DNA of 64,000 bases from NCBI RefSeq assembly GCF_007197645.1, contig NZ_VKGK01000002.1:186001-250000 (forward strand), in the 5' to 3' direction. Under the pieces are notes generated by a model that was not told the DNA's origin, made no database searches, and was given only the letters and a program-made list of their open reading frames with translations. The stretch comes from Shewanella hanedai (GTDB taxonomy: Bacteria > Pseudomonadota > Gammaproteobacteria > Enterobacterales > Shewanellaceae). Both the position numbers and the translations under genes were made by a program. Positions within the stretch are counted from its first letter, which is position 1, and each line of letters starts with the position of its first letter. Below are positions 39,082-47,743 of the stretch, one piece after another.

Positions 39082-39468
39082 GCCCTTCTCCTTTCAAACT
39101 GGTCAGCCCAGTGTCCAGATTAACATATTTGGCATATTTACCTAATAGAGATAACATACAAAGAAAGTTTGACTATCGTCAAAAAAATGACATTATAATT
39201 AAGCCTTTCTGGTCATACTGATAGACAATAGTGTAATAGATAATGCTTACCCCTATCGATTGTCTTAGGCAGCAAATATTTTACACAATATTTTTGTTCA
39301 ACAAAACTGAATGAAAGTGATTAATTAGAAGCAATTTATGAGATTCAGCTTAGACTGAACTTTAAAAACAAAAACAGATACTGCAATATTTTTCAACGAT
39401 TGAACGGGCGAGTTCACTAATAAGTGTTATCTTTGAATATATGGGCAGATTAGGACGTTAAAAGAAAA
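39082..39468. other. divergent intergenic region
   Basis: The 387 AT-rich bases between the crotonase and the response-regulator gene must contain promoters for both. I found no convincing operator, repeat or RNA gene. Confidence 0.45.
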
Positions 39469-40464
39469 ATGCCAATCCCAGTACTCATATGTGATGATTC
39501 AGCACTAGCCAGAAAGCAGATGGCCAGAACGCTCCCTAAAGGTTGGGAAGTGGATATTACCTTTGCCAAAAACGGCGCAGAAGGTATTGAAGCGATTAAA
39601 GCCGGTAAAGGTGAGATTGTTTTTCTCGATCTAAATATGCCTGTAATGGATGGTTACGAGGTGTTAGAGATCATCCAAAGAGAGGACCTCCCCGCACTCG
39701 TTATCGTCGTCTCCGGCGATATTCAAATCAAGGCACACGAAAGAGTCAAAGCACTAGGTGCCTTAGACTTTATTCAAAAGCCGGTAAGTGCCGACTCCAT
39801 CAGTAACATACTTCAAGAGTACGGGATCTTAACTGTCGCCCTCGACGAAGGCGTAGCCGATAGCCCAATGATCAAGGTTGATCTACGGGATGCCTGTCAG
39901 GAGATAGCCAATGTCGCCATGGGGCGAGCTGCGGATCTACTCGCTAAACTCCTTGATGTGTTCGTGCTCTTACCTATTCCGAATGTCAACGTCCTCGAAG
40001 TCAGTGAATTAACCATGACGCTAAAGGCCACGGAGGAGCACAGTAAAGTGTCTGCTCTGTGTCAGGGATTTATTGGCGCAGGTATCGCAGGCGAAGCCCT
40101 ACTCCTGTTCCATGACTCCTCTTTTAAAGATATGGCTAAACTGATGGGCCTTGCGAATCCTGAAGATATCAATACCGAGATGGAAGTGATGATCGATACC
40201 GGTAATGTATTGATCGGCGCCTTCCTAAACGGGATCTCTGAGCAACTGCACATGAAATTCAGCCAGAGTCACCCTGTCGTACTGGGTCGTCACTGTACCG
40301 TTAACGACCTCATTCATGACAATTCAGAGAAATGGTCTCGCACCTTAGCGATGGAGATAAACTACCGGATTGAGGATCATGATATTCAGTGTGATCTTCT
40401 TTTACTGTTTACTGAAGACTCACTACCGACGCTTAATTTTAAGCTCGGTTACCTGTTAGATTAA
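39469..40464 (+). CDS. response regulator with receiver and CheC-like phosphatase domains
   Basis: Residues 1-120 are a receiver: acidic pair CDD, phospho-acceptor Asp54 in VFLDLNMP, and Lys in FIQKP. Residues 140-330 match the CheC/CheX phosphatase fold with both half-sites: EIANVAMGRAA (Glu145, Asn148) and DTGNVLIGAFLN (Asp243, Asn246). CheC proteins dephosphorylate CheY, so this protein may remove its own phosphate or that of a partner. The second site has Asp in place of the usual Glu. The gene is 14 bases upstream of a diguanylate cyclase gene, forming a two-gene operon. Confidence 0.88.
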   Translation: MPIPVLICDDSALARKQMARTLPKGWEVDITFAKNGAEGIEAIKAGKGEIVFLDLNMPVMDGYEVLEIIQREDLPALVIVVSGDIQIKAHERVKALGALDFIQKPVSADSISNILQEYGILTVALDEGVADSPMIKVDLRDACQEIANVAMGRAADLLAKLLDVFVLLPIPNVNVLEVSELTMTLKATEEHSKVSALCQGFIGAGIAGEALLLFHDSSFKDMAKLMGLANPEDINTEMEVMIDTGNVLIGAFLNGISEQLHMKFSQSHPVVLGRHCTVNDLIHDNSEKWSRTLAMEINYRIEDHDIQCDLLLLFTEDSLPTLNFKLGYLLD

Positions 40465-40478
40465 GTTGGATTCAGTCT

Positions 40479-41447
40479 ATGTCATATGACCAAAGCGCAA
40501 TGAACGAACTCCACTGGCTGATCGATATGGTTCAGACCATTGAGGTTGGTTTGGTTGTCCTTGATAAGAACTTTGATATCCAGCTTTGGAATGGTTTTAT
40601 GGAAAACCACAGCGGCGTTTCACCAAATTCCATCAAGGGAAAAAACCTATTTGATCAATTTGAAGGTCTTCCAGCAAATTGGTTAAAACAGAAAATGGAA
40701 TCGGTTTTTTTACTTAAGAATCGCGCTTTTATTAGCTGGGAACAACGTCCCTATATCTTTCAGTTTAAAAACTACCGTCCAATCACAGGTAGAGCAGACT
40801 TCATGTACCAAAATGTCACCTTGCTCCCTCTATCTTCACTCACAGGCCAGATCACTCATATCAGTATGATCATTTACGATGTCACTGATGTTGCAATCAA
40901 TAAGCTGCAAGTAAAAGGCGTGAATGAGCGTCTAGAGCACCTAAGTCAGACTGATGGTCTCACTCAGCTTAATAATCGCCGCTATTGGCAGCAATGCATG
41001 CAGAAAGAGTTTGATAGACATGCACGTTATGGTGACGAAACCAGTCTGGTTATGTTTGATATCGATGACTTTAAGAAGGTCAATGATAATTACGGCCACA
41101 CCATAGGCGATAAAGTCATTCAGCATATCTCACACCTTCTAACCCAGTCTTTGCGTGAAACTGATTGTGCTGGCCGTTATGGTGGCGAAGAGTTTTCAGT
41201 GGTATTAGCAAAGACATCGGCAAACGATGCATTACTATTTGCAGAGCGACTAAGAAAGAAGATTGAAGAGACTGCGCTGGTCTATGAGAACCAATCCATT
41301 AATGTGACGGTTAGTATCGGGATATGTGACATACAAGCTGAACTGGAAAACAGTGGTCAATGGCTTAACTTTGCCGATGAGGCACTGTATTCCGCCAAGG
41401 AGTCAGGACGAAACAAGTGCGTTATCTACAAGCCGAAAACAGCTTAA
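40479..41447 (+). CDS. PAS-GGDEF diguanylate cyclase
   Basis: The 322-residue protein has an N-terminal PAS-like sensor (IEVGLVVLDKNFDIQLWN), a short coiled coil, and a GGDEF domain. The active site is intact as RYGGEEF (GGEEF at residues 235-239). An RETD inhibitory site sits five residues before it, the normal spacing for c-di-GMP feedback. It should make c-di-GMP from two GTP in the cytosol. It is cotranscribed with the REC-CheC gene, which suggests that the phosphorylation state of that protein tunes c-di-GMP output; this is inference. Confidence 0.93.
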   Translation: MSYDQSAMNELHWLIDMVQTIEVGLVVLDKNFDIQLWNGFMENHSGVSPNSIKGKNLFDQFEGLPANWLKQKMESVFLLKNRAFISWEQRPYIFQFKNYRPITGRADFMYQNVTLLPLSSLTGQITHISMIIYDVTDVAINKLQVKGVNERLEHLSQTDGLTQLNNRRYWQQCMQKEFDRHARYGDETSLVMFDIDDFKKVNDNYGHTIGDKVIQHISHLLTQSLRETDCAGRYGGEEFSVVLAKTSANDALLFAERLRKKIEETALVYENQSINVTVSIGICDIQAELENSGQWLNFADEALYSAKESGRNKCVIYKPKTA

Positions 41448-41477
41448 GTAAATAGCAATATGCAGCACGCACCCAAT

Positions 41478-41505
41478 AAAAATGCCCATCAAGATGGGCA
41501 TTTTT
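41478..41505. terminator. bidirectional terminator between cyclase gene and rraB
   Basis: AAAAATGCCCATC and GATGGGCATTTTT form a perfect 13-bp stem with A and T runs on its ends. Confidence 0.9.
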
Positions 41506-41538
41506 ATTGATAAAAGAAACCGCTTATATCAATTGATA

Positions 41539-42003
41539 TTAATGCAGTGGATTTTTCTTCTTCTCTTGTGCTTCGAAGTCGTCATCTTCATAATCATCGT
41601 CTTCAAACTCACCATCTTCGAAATCCTCTTCACGGATCTCTTCACCGTTTTCATCAATGAAATACGTGCCCCAACCGTCATAATCCACTTTATGTTTAGC
41701 AGCAAGCAGTAAGAGTGACTCACATGCTTTATCCAGCAAGTCCACATCCAACAAGTGATGAGCAATGGCGTCGAAACACAAGATCACAGATCCATCTTCA
41801 AGCTCAACCTCTTCGGCATCACTGACTTCAAAACCCGCTTTGAATGCATCAACGGCCGCTTTTTCTAAACGGTCAAAGTTGTCCGATGCAAAATGATGTT
41901 CAATTGTGTACTCAGCACTAGTGTTAGAACCATCATCTAAGATAGCCGTAACAATCTCCTGATTTTCTTGTTTCTGCGCTTTAAGTAAACGATCAATTGA
42001 CAT
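41539..42003 (-). CDS. rraB: regulator of RNase E activity RraB
   Basis: From the ATG at 42003 (TTGGAG site) the product is 154 residues. The fold signature of RraB is present: [32 protein letters not shown] and [11 protein letters not shown], followed by a very acidic tail (many Asp and Glu) typical of the family. RraB binds the RNase E scaffold and inhibits some cleavages. A start 27 bases upstream is possible but lacks a ribosome site. Confidence 0.93.
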   Translation of the reverse strand: MSIDRLLKAQKQENQEIVTAILDDGSNTSAEYTIEHHFASDNFDRLEKAAVDAFKAGFEVSDAEEVELEDGSVILCFDAIAHHLLDVDLLDKACESLLLLAAKHKVDYDGWGTYFIDENGEEIREEDFEDGEFEDDDYEDDDFEAQEKKKNPLH

Positions 42004-42074
42004 AGGTAACTCCAAATAAAAAATCTGCAAAGATTATACACGATAAACAAGTGTAAATTTAAGGATAGCGAGAC

Positions 42075-42098
42075 AAAAAAGCCCCCTGAAGCGGGGGC
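42075..42098 (-). terminator. terminator of the acyltransferase gene
   Basis: GCCCCC pairs with GGGGGC across a six-base loop. On the minus strand six T follow. Confidence 0.85.
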
Positions 42099-42132
42099 CT
42101 AATTTAATCTAATAAGATCAAAGGATGATAGA

Positions 42133-42855
42133 TTACTTTGCCATTAAGGCTGAAGCTTCTTGATCCAACTGAGTTAAACGATTCGACATCATAGCGTGGA
42201 TACGTTTAGACAACTCCTTTACCTGAGACTTAGCCAAACCTTTAGTTTCGATTGGATCCATCATCTCGATAATAACCACACCATTATTCCAACGATTAAG
42301 TTTTATATGGCTTTGATTTGATGCCAACACAGGTACCATAGCCACTCCCGCATCTATTGCAGTATGAAATGCACCAGATTTAAAAGGCAATAAGCCCTTG
42401 CCACGAGAGCGCGTACCTTCCGGAAATATCCAGATAGATAAGCACTTATCTTTAATCTTTTTGGCGGTTTGCGCCATGGTTTCAAACGCTCTATTGCGGT
42501 TTTTTCTGTCAATTAGAATATTACCGGACAACCAGTAAATCTGACCAAAAAAAGGCACCCAAGCTAAACTCTTCTTTCCAAGACTGACCGTCCCTTTCGG
42601 TACTGCCGCAGTATGGGTAAACATATCGAAATTATTCTGATGATTTGCCAAAAAGACACAAGGCTCAGTCGTCGCTACGCTAGGTTTACGTACTATGACC
42701 TTGATACCTAATACTGGCGCAGCATAGGAGAAAATTTTAGCGAACATGTGTACATTGTCACGATGTCTCGGTCTTAATAAACAAACAAGACCACCAAAAA
42801 CAAATGCTAGCAGTAACATAACTGCTAAAACTAACGTTCTTAAGATTAAAAGCAC
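42133..42855 (-). CDS. 1-acyl-sn-glycerol-3-phosphate acyltransferase (PlsC family)
   Basis: The 240-residue protein has an N-terminal membrane segment and the acyltransferase motifs: NHQNNFD (HxxxxD catalytic site), the GNILIDR block, and FPEGTRSRGKG for phosphate binding. It converts lysophosphatidic acid to phosphatidic acid at the inner membrane. The start is a GTG with a GGGAG site. It may be the main plsC or one of several copies; the sequence alone does not decide. Confidence 0.93.
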   Translation of the reverse strand: MLLILRTLVLAVMLLLAFVFGGLVCLLRPRHRDNVHMFAKIFSYAAPVLGIKVIVRKPSVATTEPCVFLANHQNNFDMFTHTAAVPKGTVSLGKKSLAWVPFFGQIYWLSGNILIDRKNRNRAFETMAQTAKKIKDKCLSIWIFPEGTRSRGKGLLPFKSGAFHTAIDAGVAMVPVLASNQSHIKLNRWNNGVVIIEMMDPIETKGLAKSQVKELSKRIHAMMSNRLTQLDQEASALMAK

Positions 42856-43012
42856 AACTTACTCCCTTGGTACCAATGGCGACAGTATAGCCAGCAAGCT
42901 GAAACGACTCAATCAAATATTTTATACCAATCTATACTTCGTCATACACTTGTAGCCTGAACACGTATACTCATCAAACAAGGGAGTTTAACCGCTCAAC
43001 ATTAATCCTATT

Positions 43013-43810
43013 TTAATTCTGGGTTAATTTATTTTTCTCTGCATCAACCACCGCTAACTTACCAAGCATTAACCTAAAGACTATCGCACTCACTGCCAAC
43101 GTGGCCACGATAGCCGCGCCGCTGGGGAGATCGAAACGAGCCGAAAGAATAAGCCCAAAGATATAGCCAACCAAACCAACTAAATAAGCAGTGGGCAATC
43201 TGTATTTTACCTTGAATTTGTTAACTGCTAACGCTGGTAATATCAAGGTACTGAACACGAGATACACCCCCACTAACTCAACAGAGAGCGTGATCACTAG
43301 TGCAAACATGATATAGAAACCTCTGCCATCAAGCAGTGCAGGCTTAACGTAAATCAAACTCAAAATACCAACAGAAACAACAGCAGGTAATATCAATTGC
43401 GACCAGTTGACCCAAAGGATCTGGCCTGACATCAGCTGCTTCAACATCTCTGCACCGTGGGGATCATTTGAGAGCATCAACATCGCAGCTACTGCGGCTA
43501 GAACATAAAAGCACCCGATAATGGCTTCTAACTCATCTGCCATTCGTTTCGACAACCAAGCAATAAAACCAGCTCCAGCAAGTGCAAACAGTGCAGGCAT
43601 CCACACATTAGAAAATGGTAAATGCTCAATGTCATGATTAAGGTGAGCCACTATGGCCCCTAAAGCAGCCACTTGTGCAATGGCTAAATCAATAAAGATA
43701 ATGCCCCGTTTCAATACCTGTTGACCAAGTACGACATGGGTAGACAAGACTAAAATACCTGCGACAAAGGCAGGAAGTAAAATGGAGAGTAAATCAGTAT
43801 CAAACATCAT
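43013..43810 (-). CDS. metal ABC transporter permease (ZnuB-like)
   Basis: The 265-residue protein has about eight hydrophobic segments and the ABC-3 family pattern: STHVVLGQQVLKRGIIFIDL near the N-terminus, and VYLVFSTLILPALAV further on. It forms the inner-membrane channel for zinc or manganese uptake. It lies 69 bases downstream of the binding-protein gene, beyond a hairpin. No ATPase gene is present in the cluster, so the ATP-binding partner must be encoded elsewhere. Confidence 0.9.
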   Translation of the reverse strand: MMFDTDLLSILLPAFVAGILVLSTHVVLGQQVLKRGIIFIDLAIAQVAALGAIVAHLNHDIEHLPFSNVWMPALFALAGAGFIAWLSKRMADELEAIIGCFYVLAAVAAMLMLSNDPHGAEMLKQLMSGQILWVNWSQLILPAVVSVGILSLIYVKPALLDGRGFYIMFALVITLSVELVGVYLVFSTLILPALAVNKFKVKYRLPTAYLVGLVGYIFGLILSARFDLPSGAAIVATLAVSAIVFRLMLGKLAVVDAEKNKLTQN

Positions 43811-43835
43811 TAATACTCTTTAGTAGTATAGAAAT

Positions 43836-43864
43836 AGGTATCGCCCCGAAGAGGGGCAATACCT
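43836..43864 (-). other. intercistronic hairpin between binding protein and permease genes
   Basis: AGGTATCGCCCC and GGGGCAATACCT pair with one mismatch across a five-base loop. There is no T run, so it is more likely an mRNA-stabilising or attenuating hairpin than a full terminator. Confidence 0.5.
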
Positions 43865-43879
43865 TAACAAATCCACTAT

Positions 43880-44794
43880 TTAGCGGGGTTGATACTGAAG
43901 CAACAGATCAATAGCGCTGTCATACAGCGTAAACAGATCTTGGCTCTGATCATTACCACCAACAGACATAGGTAAGATCTGCACAGGTAAGTTCGCACGC
44001 TCACCTAACCACTCAGCCCCTCGCTCACTTTGATAAGACGCCACAATGATAGCCATTATGTCACCAGCTTCAGCACGCTTAAGCAAACTCGCCAGATGGC
44101 TACTACTAGGTGGCAAACCAGGTTTAGGTTCCAGATCACCAACCTGCTCTATTCCAATCCAGTCAAACAGATAGCGGAAACTAGAGTGATACGCTATCAC
44201 CTTCTTTCCCTTTAGCGGCGCAGCTTTAGTTTCCCATTTTGAGGTAGCTTGAGCCCACTTATCACTGAATTTGCTTAAGGCAGCTTTATATTGTTCCTGT
44301 GAAGCTGGATCGAGGGAAATTAGCTTAGCGGTCAAAGCCTCAGCCACCTTTAACATCCTCTGTGGAGAAAAATGCAGGTGTGGATTCCCCTTAGCATGTA
44401 CATCACCCATGCTACGATCGACAGACTCAAGCTTATCCAAGGTATTCACATGTTCAGCAGCAAAGAACAGCCCTTGATCTGTTGAACGCACCTTGGCATT
44501 AGACGACTTCATCTGCAACATAGGCAGCCAACCAACTTCAAGATCTGCACCAGCACAAATAGCGAGATCAGCTTGGCGCATCTTAGCGATTAAGCTAGGT
44601 CTTGCCTGAACTTGATGAGGATCTTGCATCGCGGTCGTCGCCGAATATATCTTAGCATCAGGCGCTAACTCTTTCGCTAATGCTGCGTATTCAGGCTCAC
44701 ACGCAAAAATATTAAGTTTGGCATTAGCCAAGCTCGAATAGCTTACGCTTAACGTAAGCATCACTACTTTAGCGAGATTAGAATTGATGCGCAC
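43880..44794 (-). CDS. metal ABC transporter substrate-binding protein (ZnuA-like)
   Basis: The 304-residue protein has a signal peptide (cleavage near SSLANA). It carries ligand candidates of cluster A-I metal-binding proteins: His in QDPHQ, His in GNPHLHF, His in YHSSFRYLF, and an acidic residue in the last lobe. Unlike ZnuA of E. coli it lacks a His-rich loop; that feature is instead in the upstream outer-membrane protein. The start is a GTG that overlaps the end of the upstream gene by 17 bases, so translation is probably coupled. Zinc is the likely metal; manganese cannot be excluded. Confidence 0.85.
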   Translation of the reverse strand: MRINSNLAKVVMLTLSVSYSSLANAKLNIFACEPEYAALAKELAPDAKIYSATTAMQDPHQVQARPSLIAKMRQADLAICAGADLEVGWLPMLQMKSSNAKVRSTDQGLFFAAEHVNTLDKLESVDRSMGDVHAKGNPHLHFSPQRMLKVAEALTAKLISLDPASQEQYKAALSKFSDKWAQATSKWETKAAPLKGKKVIAYHSSFRYLFDWIGIEQVGDLEPKPGLPPSSSHLASLLKRAEAGDIMAIIVASYQSERGAEWLGERANLPVQILPMSVGGNDQSQDLFTLYDSAIDLLLQYQPR

Positions 44795-46004
44795 CGTGAG
44801 CCCCCAGAGTCATAACATATTGAAGAGTAATAACGTTATCATCTTCGATACCGAAGTAGTTCGTCCCTTGTTGATTGGTGTACTGTAGGCGTACCGTAGA
44901 AAAATGACTGTGATGCCATGCTAGACTCACTTCCGCTTCCTTTAATTTTTCAGGATGGAAATGATCCCCATGAAGCTCCTGAACATCTGTTTGACCATAT
45001 CGAACACCGGCAGACCAATTGGGACTAAACTGATACACACTGCTTAGATACCAACCCTGCATATCATCAACGCTGCCAGCTGAGTGCTCTTCATGATGCT
45101 CCTCTTCTATCGGTGCAAAATCAGTGACTTTAAAGTACTCGCCACTGATTGTCAGGTGCTGGTATTTGTAATTACCATCTGGTGCCCACTTATAAACAAA
45201 ATCAGCAATATAGGTATTTTCACCGGTAAACGTAGCACTATGATTATGCCCTTCGTGACCTGCTTCGGCCTCTGCATGCTCCTCATGTTCACCTTCAACC
45301 ATGCGGCCGTTTTCATTACGCATGTAACTCAAGCCTGCCTGCCATGAACCATGACCAATATCACCACCAATCTTAGTGTACGCGGTATAGATACCGATAT
45401 CTTTATAGTCGCGTTCTGCATGTACTTCATCATGCTCATCATGTCCGCCATGCTCTTCATGTGCACCACCAGCAGCTGCACGCATACTGTCACCTTTAAA
45501 GCTCTCAACCCCCATGGTCCAATAAAGATCCGTCGGCGCCACATAGTTAAGTCGAACACCATCATCGAAGTAGTGACTTCCTAAAAATGCTCGGTACACA
45601 GCTGGACGATCAGAAAATGCATCTGTATGCACATGCTGATTATTCAGGTACCCCACATCCGATAAGAAACGTCCAGCTCGAATGGAGAATCCACCAGGCA
45701 TAGCAAGAGTTTGAATAAATGCTTCTTCAATCCCTAGCTCAGTTTCACCTTCATGCATTTCAACAACGGCGGTTAATTTACCGTAAAACATATCGTCAAT
45801 ATTCGCACTCAATGCTAATTCTGTATGGCCCAAGCCAAAACCTTCTACACGCTCCGCCATCGGACGTTCGGTATTCTGATAATAACCATCAAGGACGGCA
45901 CTGATAGCCGGATTTGTCAGAGTTGGATTTTCAGCAAAAGCAGAAGTAGAAATTAGCGCACAGGCAGCAGCCACGTGTGATACGCGGAAATTAGTCATTC
46001 TCAT
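44778..46004 (-). CDS. His-rich outer-membrane porin-like protein of a zinc cluster
   Basis: The 408-residue protein has a signal peptide and an alternating aromatic pattern typical of a beta-barrel, ending in a C-terminal Phe. Three His/Glu-rich loops stand out: HEEHGGHDEHDEVHAE, EHEEHAEAEAGHEGHNH and EEEHHEEHS. They are well placed to catch divalent metal at the surface. No TonB box or plug domain is visible, so it is porin-like. It leads the operon with the binding protein and permease. A GGAG site precedes the ATG. The zinc role is inferred from His content and context. Confidence 0.8.
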   Translation of the reverse strand: MRMTNFRVSHVAAACALISTSAFAENPTLTNPAISAVLDGYYQNTERPMAERVEGFGLGHTELALSANIDDMFYGKLTAVVEMHEGETELGIEEAFIQTLAMPGGFSIRAGRFLSDVGYLNNQHVHTDAFSDRPAVYRAFLGSHYFDDGVRLNYVAPTDLYWTMGVESFKGDSMRAAAGGAHEEHGGHDEHDEVHAERDYKDIGIYTAYTKIGGDIGHGSWQAGLSYMRNENGRMVEGEHEEHAEAEAGHEGHNHSATFTGENTYIADFVYKWAPDGNYKYQHLTISGEYFKVTDFAPIEEEHHEEHSAGSVDDMQGWYLSSVYQFSPNWSAGVRYGQTDVQELHGDHFHPEKLKEAEVSLAWHHSHFSTVRLQYTNQQGTNYFGIEDDNVITLQYVMTLGAHGAHQF

Positions 46005-46171
46005 TATTTTTCTCCAAAATACAGCCGTTCACAGTTATTTATTCAACTGTTAACAAAATCAAAAACTTAAATAGGTAAATACTAAATTTAGGTCATTAAA
46101 TTGATATCAATCCGTACAGTGGTTTTGAATATTTAGATCTATAACTTCAACGATTTAAATCAAAAATAGCA

Positions 46172-46190
46172 GTAATTCAGATAGAATTAC
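46172..46190. promoter_or_regulatory. GTAATTC-AGATA-GAATTAC operator candidate
   Basis: This perfect 7-bp inverted repeat with a five-base spacer lies between the His-rich porin gene and the His-rich small protein gene, both on the minus strand. It could be a metal-responsive operator, but it does not match a known Zur box that I can cite. Confidence 0.35.
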
Positions 46191-46253
46191 CCTCTGTTTA
46201 ATTTAGTCATAGTTAAATAGATCATAGACAGACAAGAACACTCAAAATTGATA

Positions 46254-46544
46254 TTAAGCTGATACGGGAGGAGCACGACTGCGGAAGAAACTGGTGTGTT
46301 CAGAGGTTTGCTCATCGATGACAAAAAGACTAACTTCATAGGTCTGAAGATTAACAGTCAGGTCAAAATGGTGAGTAGGCAGTAACTTGTTTAGCTGATG
46401 TTTATGGAAGCAGAGCGTACAGTGATTTTGAGCTCCACCATCATCGATGTGCTCTACACTATGGGCAGAAGCGGCAAACGACAGGCAGATCAATAGGGCT
46501 GAAAGCCATATTGCTATACCTCGTCTAACGCTATTTTTCACCAT
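46254..46544 (-). CDS. small exported His/Cys-containing protein, likely zinc-uptake accessory
   Basis: The 96-residue protein has a signal peptide (IAIWLSALLICLSFAASA). A short motif follows that could bind metal: HSVEHIDDGG, then HCTLCFHKHQLNKLLPTHH. Similar small proteins near Znu-type genes have been labelled zinc chaperones. The label rests on context and the Cys/His pattern only. It is the first gene of the minus-strand set, 250 bases upstream of the His-rich porin gene. The ribosome site is weak. Confidence 0.6.
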   Translation of the reverse strand: MVKNSVRRGIAIWLSALLICLSFAASAHSVEHIDDGGAQNHCTLCFHKHQLNKLLPTHHFDLTVNLQTYEVSLFVIDEQTSEHTSFFRSRAPPVSA

Positions 46545-46797
46545 AAAAAGACACCATCAACACCAAAAGTACACAAAATCGTGCTCAATTTGATACAAAC
46601 CGTAGACTAAGTCAAGTTACGCTTATAATTTACATCATCAAGCTTTACAACTTGACCTAATAAAATCCGATCAGAGTCACTTTATAACAGTAATGAATTA
46701 ATGCTGACTTAAGGCGATATCGCTAAGATTATGGCATTCAAACTCTCGGCTAATACCGATGGGATCCGAATCAGCTAGCTTAAATGGAGTAATTAAC

Positions 46798-46923
46798 ATG
46801 TTAGAATTTTTGCGCGAAAACGGTAAAATGCTCTTTTGGGTTACCCTATTCTTTATCGCTATTGGCGGTGGGATCTACTACGTGGATGTCGCACTTGAAG
46901 CACAAGTTCAGGTTATCGAGTAA
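46798..46923 (+). CDS. 41-residue single-pass membrane protein
   Basis: The frame ATG at 46798 to TAA at 46923 encodes MLEFLRENGKMLFWVTLFF and a following Gly-rich segment, ending VQVIE. The hydrophobic stretch (about residues 11-28) could span the membrane. A TGGAG site lies nine bases before the ATG. It is oriented away from the minus-strand zinc cluster. It has no family I recognise. The good start and membrane segment support a real small gene. Confidence 0.55.
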   Translation: MLEFLRENGKMLFWVTLFFIAIGGGIYYVDVALEAQVQVIE

Positions 46924-47030
46924 TCTAGCTAGGATATTGGTCATCACTGTATTTAACAATGCCTAGATGTAAAAACGCAGTCACCGCCTTAATGCTTAAA
47001 ATAGGCGCTATTACCTAAATAAAGAGAGTC

Positions 47031-47176
47031 TTACCAAGGCAGACCATTAAGATTGATCTGTTTAGGCGAGAATCGAACCTCCTTACTAAGTATCATGGCA
47101 TTTGAATCATATAATCGAATGCCATCTGGTTGCTCAAAATAGAGATCACAATCTACCTTATACCAGCCCTTAATTA
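47031..47176 (-). other. coding-like frame without a start (possible fragment)
   Basis: On the minus strand the frame ends in TAA at 47031-47033 and reads sensibly backwards (GWYKVDCDLYFEQPDGIRL, then SPKQINLNGLPW). It has no ATG, GTG or TTG near its opening. It overlaps the stop of the gene at 47174, one frame away. It may be a decayed or frameshifted C-terminus, or chance. Confidence 0.3.
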
Positions 47177-47593
47177 GCGGTACTTCTGCCTTTGCTCACT
47201 ATCATCGACATACACTTTTTCCGGGGCTTCGATCACTTTTAAGTGATCCATCATATGACTCACCAATAACACCATGGTTGAAATAATCGCTATAGGAGTC
47301 GTTAAACTACGCATATCAGGGGTAAAATAGCCATAAATTAACGCTGCAATACCAAGATAGAAACCTACCATTTTAAGCAGAGAAAGCACGGGGCTTTTTC
47401 CTAACCAAGCATCACAGTGAGGGCATTGGATCTGCGCATTAAATCTTTTTCCACGTTGATTTTTAACTTCATTCACGCCAAAAAACTTACTACAATTGGT
47501 GCACAACACGGCATAACTCTCTAGAAGAACGACGAAGATAGGCCCAGAGTTTAACAGAATCCACGTTAGAAAGAACGCATCGACTTTCCTCAA
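47174..47593 (-). CDS. zinc-ribbon membrane protein of unknown function
   Basis: The 139-residue protein has an N-terminal hydrophobic stretch, then two Cys pairs (CTNCSKFFG and CPHCDAWLG) forming a zinc ribbon, then two more hydrophobic segments. The only early start is a TTG at 47593 with a weak ribosome site; the frame is closed by a stop shortly upstream. Small zinc-ribbon proteins of this kind are often membrane adaptors. I do not recognise it. Confidence 0.55.
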   Translation of the reverse strand: MRKVDAFFLTWILLNSGPIFVVLLESYAVLCTNCSKFFGVNEVKNQRGKRFNAQIQCPHCDAWLGKSPVLSLLKMVGFYLGIAALIYGYFTPDMRSLTTPIAIISTMVLLVSHMMDHLKVIEAPEKVYVDDSEQRQKYR

Positions 47594-47743
47594 CTCTATT
47601 TCAACTCAAAAGCATGAATGCCACTCAAGACACCGTATATTTCGTTAAATTAACATGACGAATGACCCCTATTAAATAACGGAATTTACACTCACAAAGA
47701 GTGGGGATAGAATAGCAAAAAATTTTATACTAGGAATTTATCT

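Noticed and set aside
47085..47100. GGTTCGATTCTCGCC on the minus strand, resembling the T-loop of a tRNA
   Set aside because: No acceptor, D or anticodon stems could be formed around it, and it lies in a coding-like frame.
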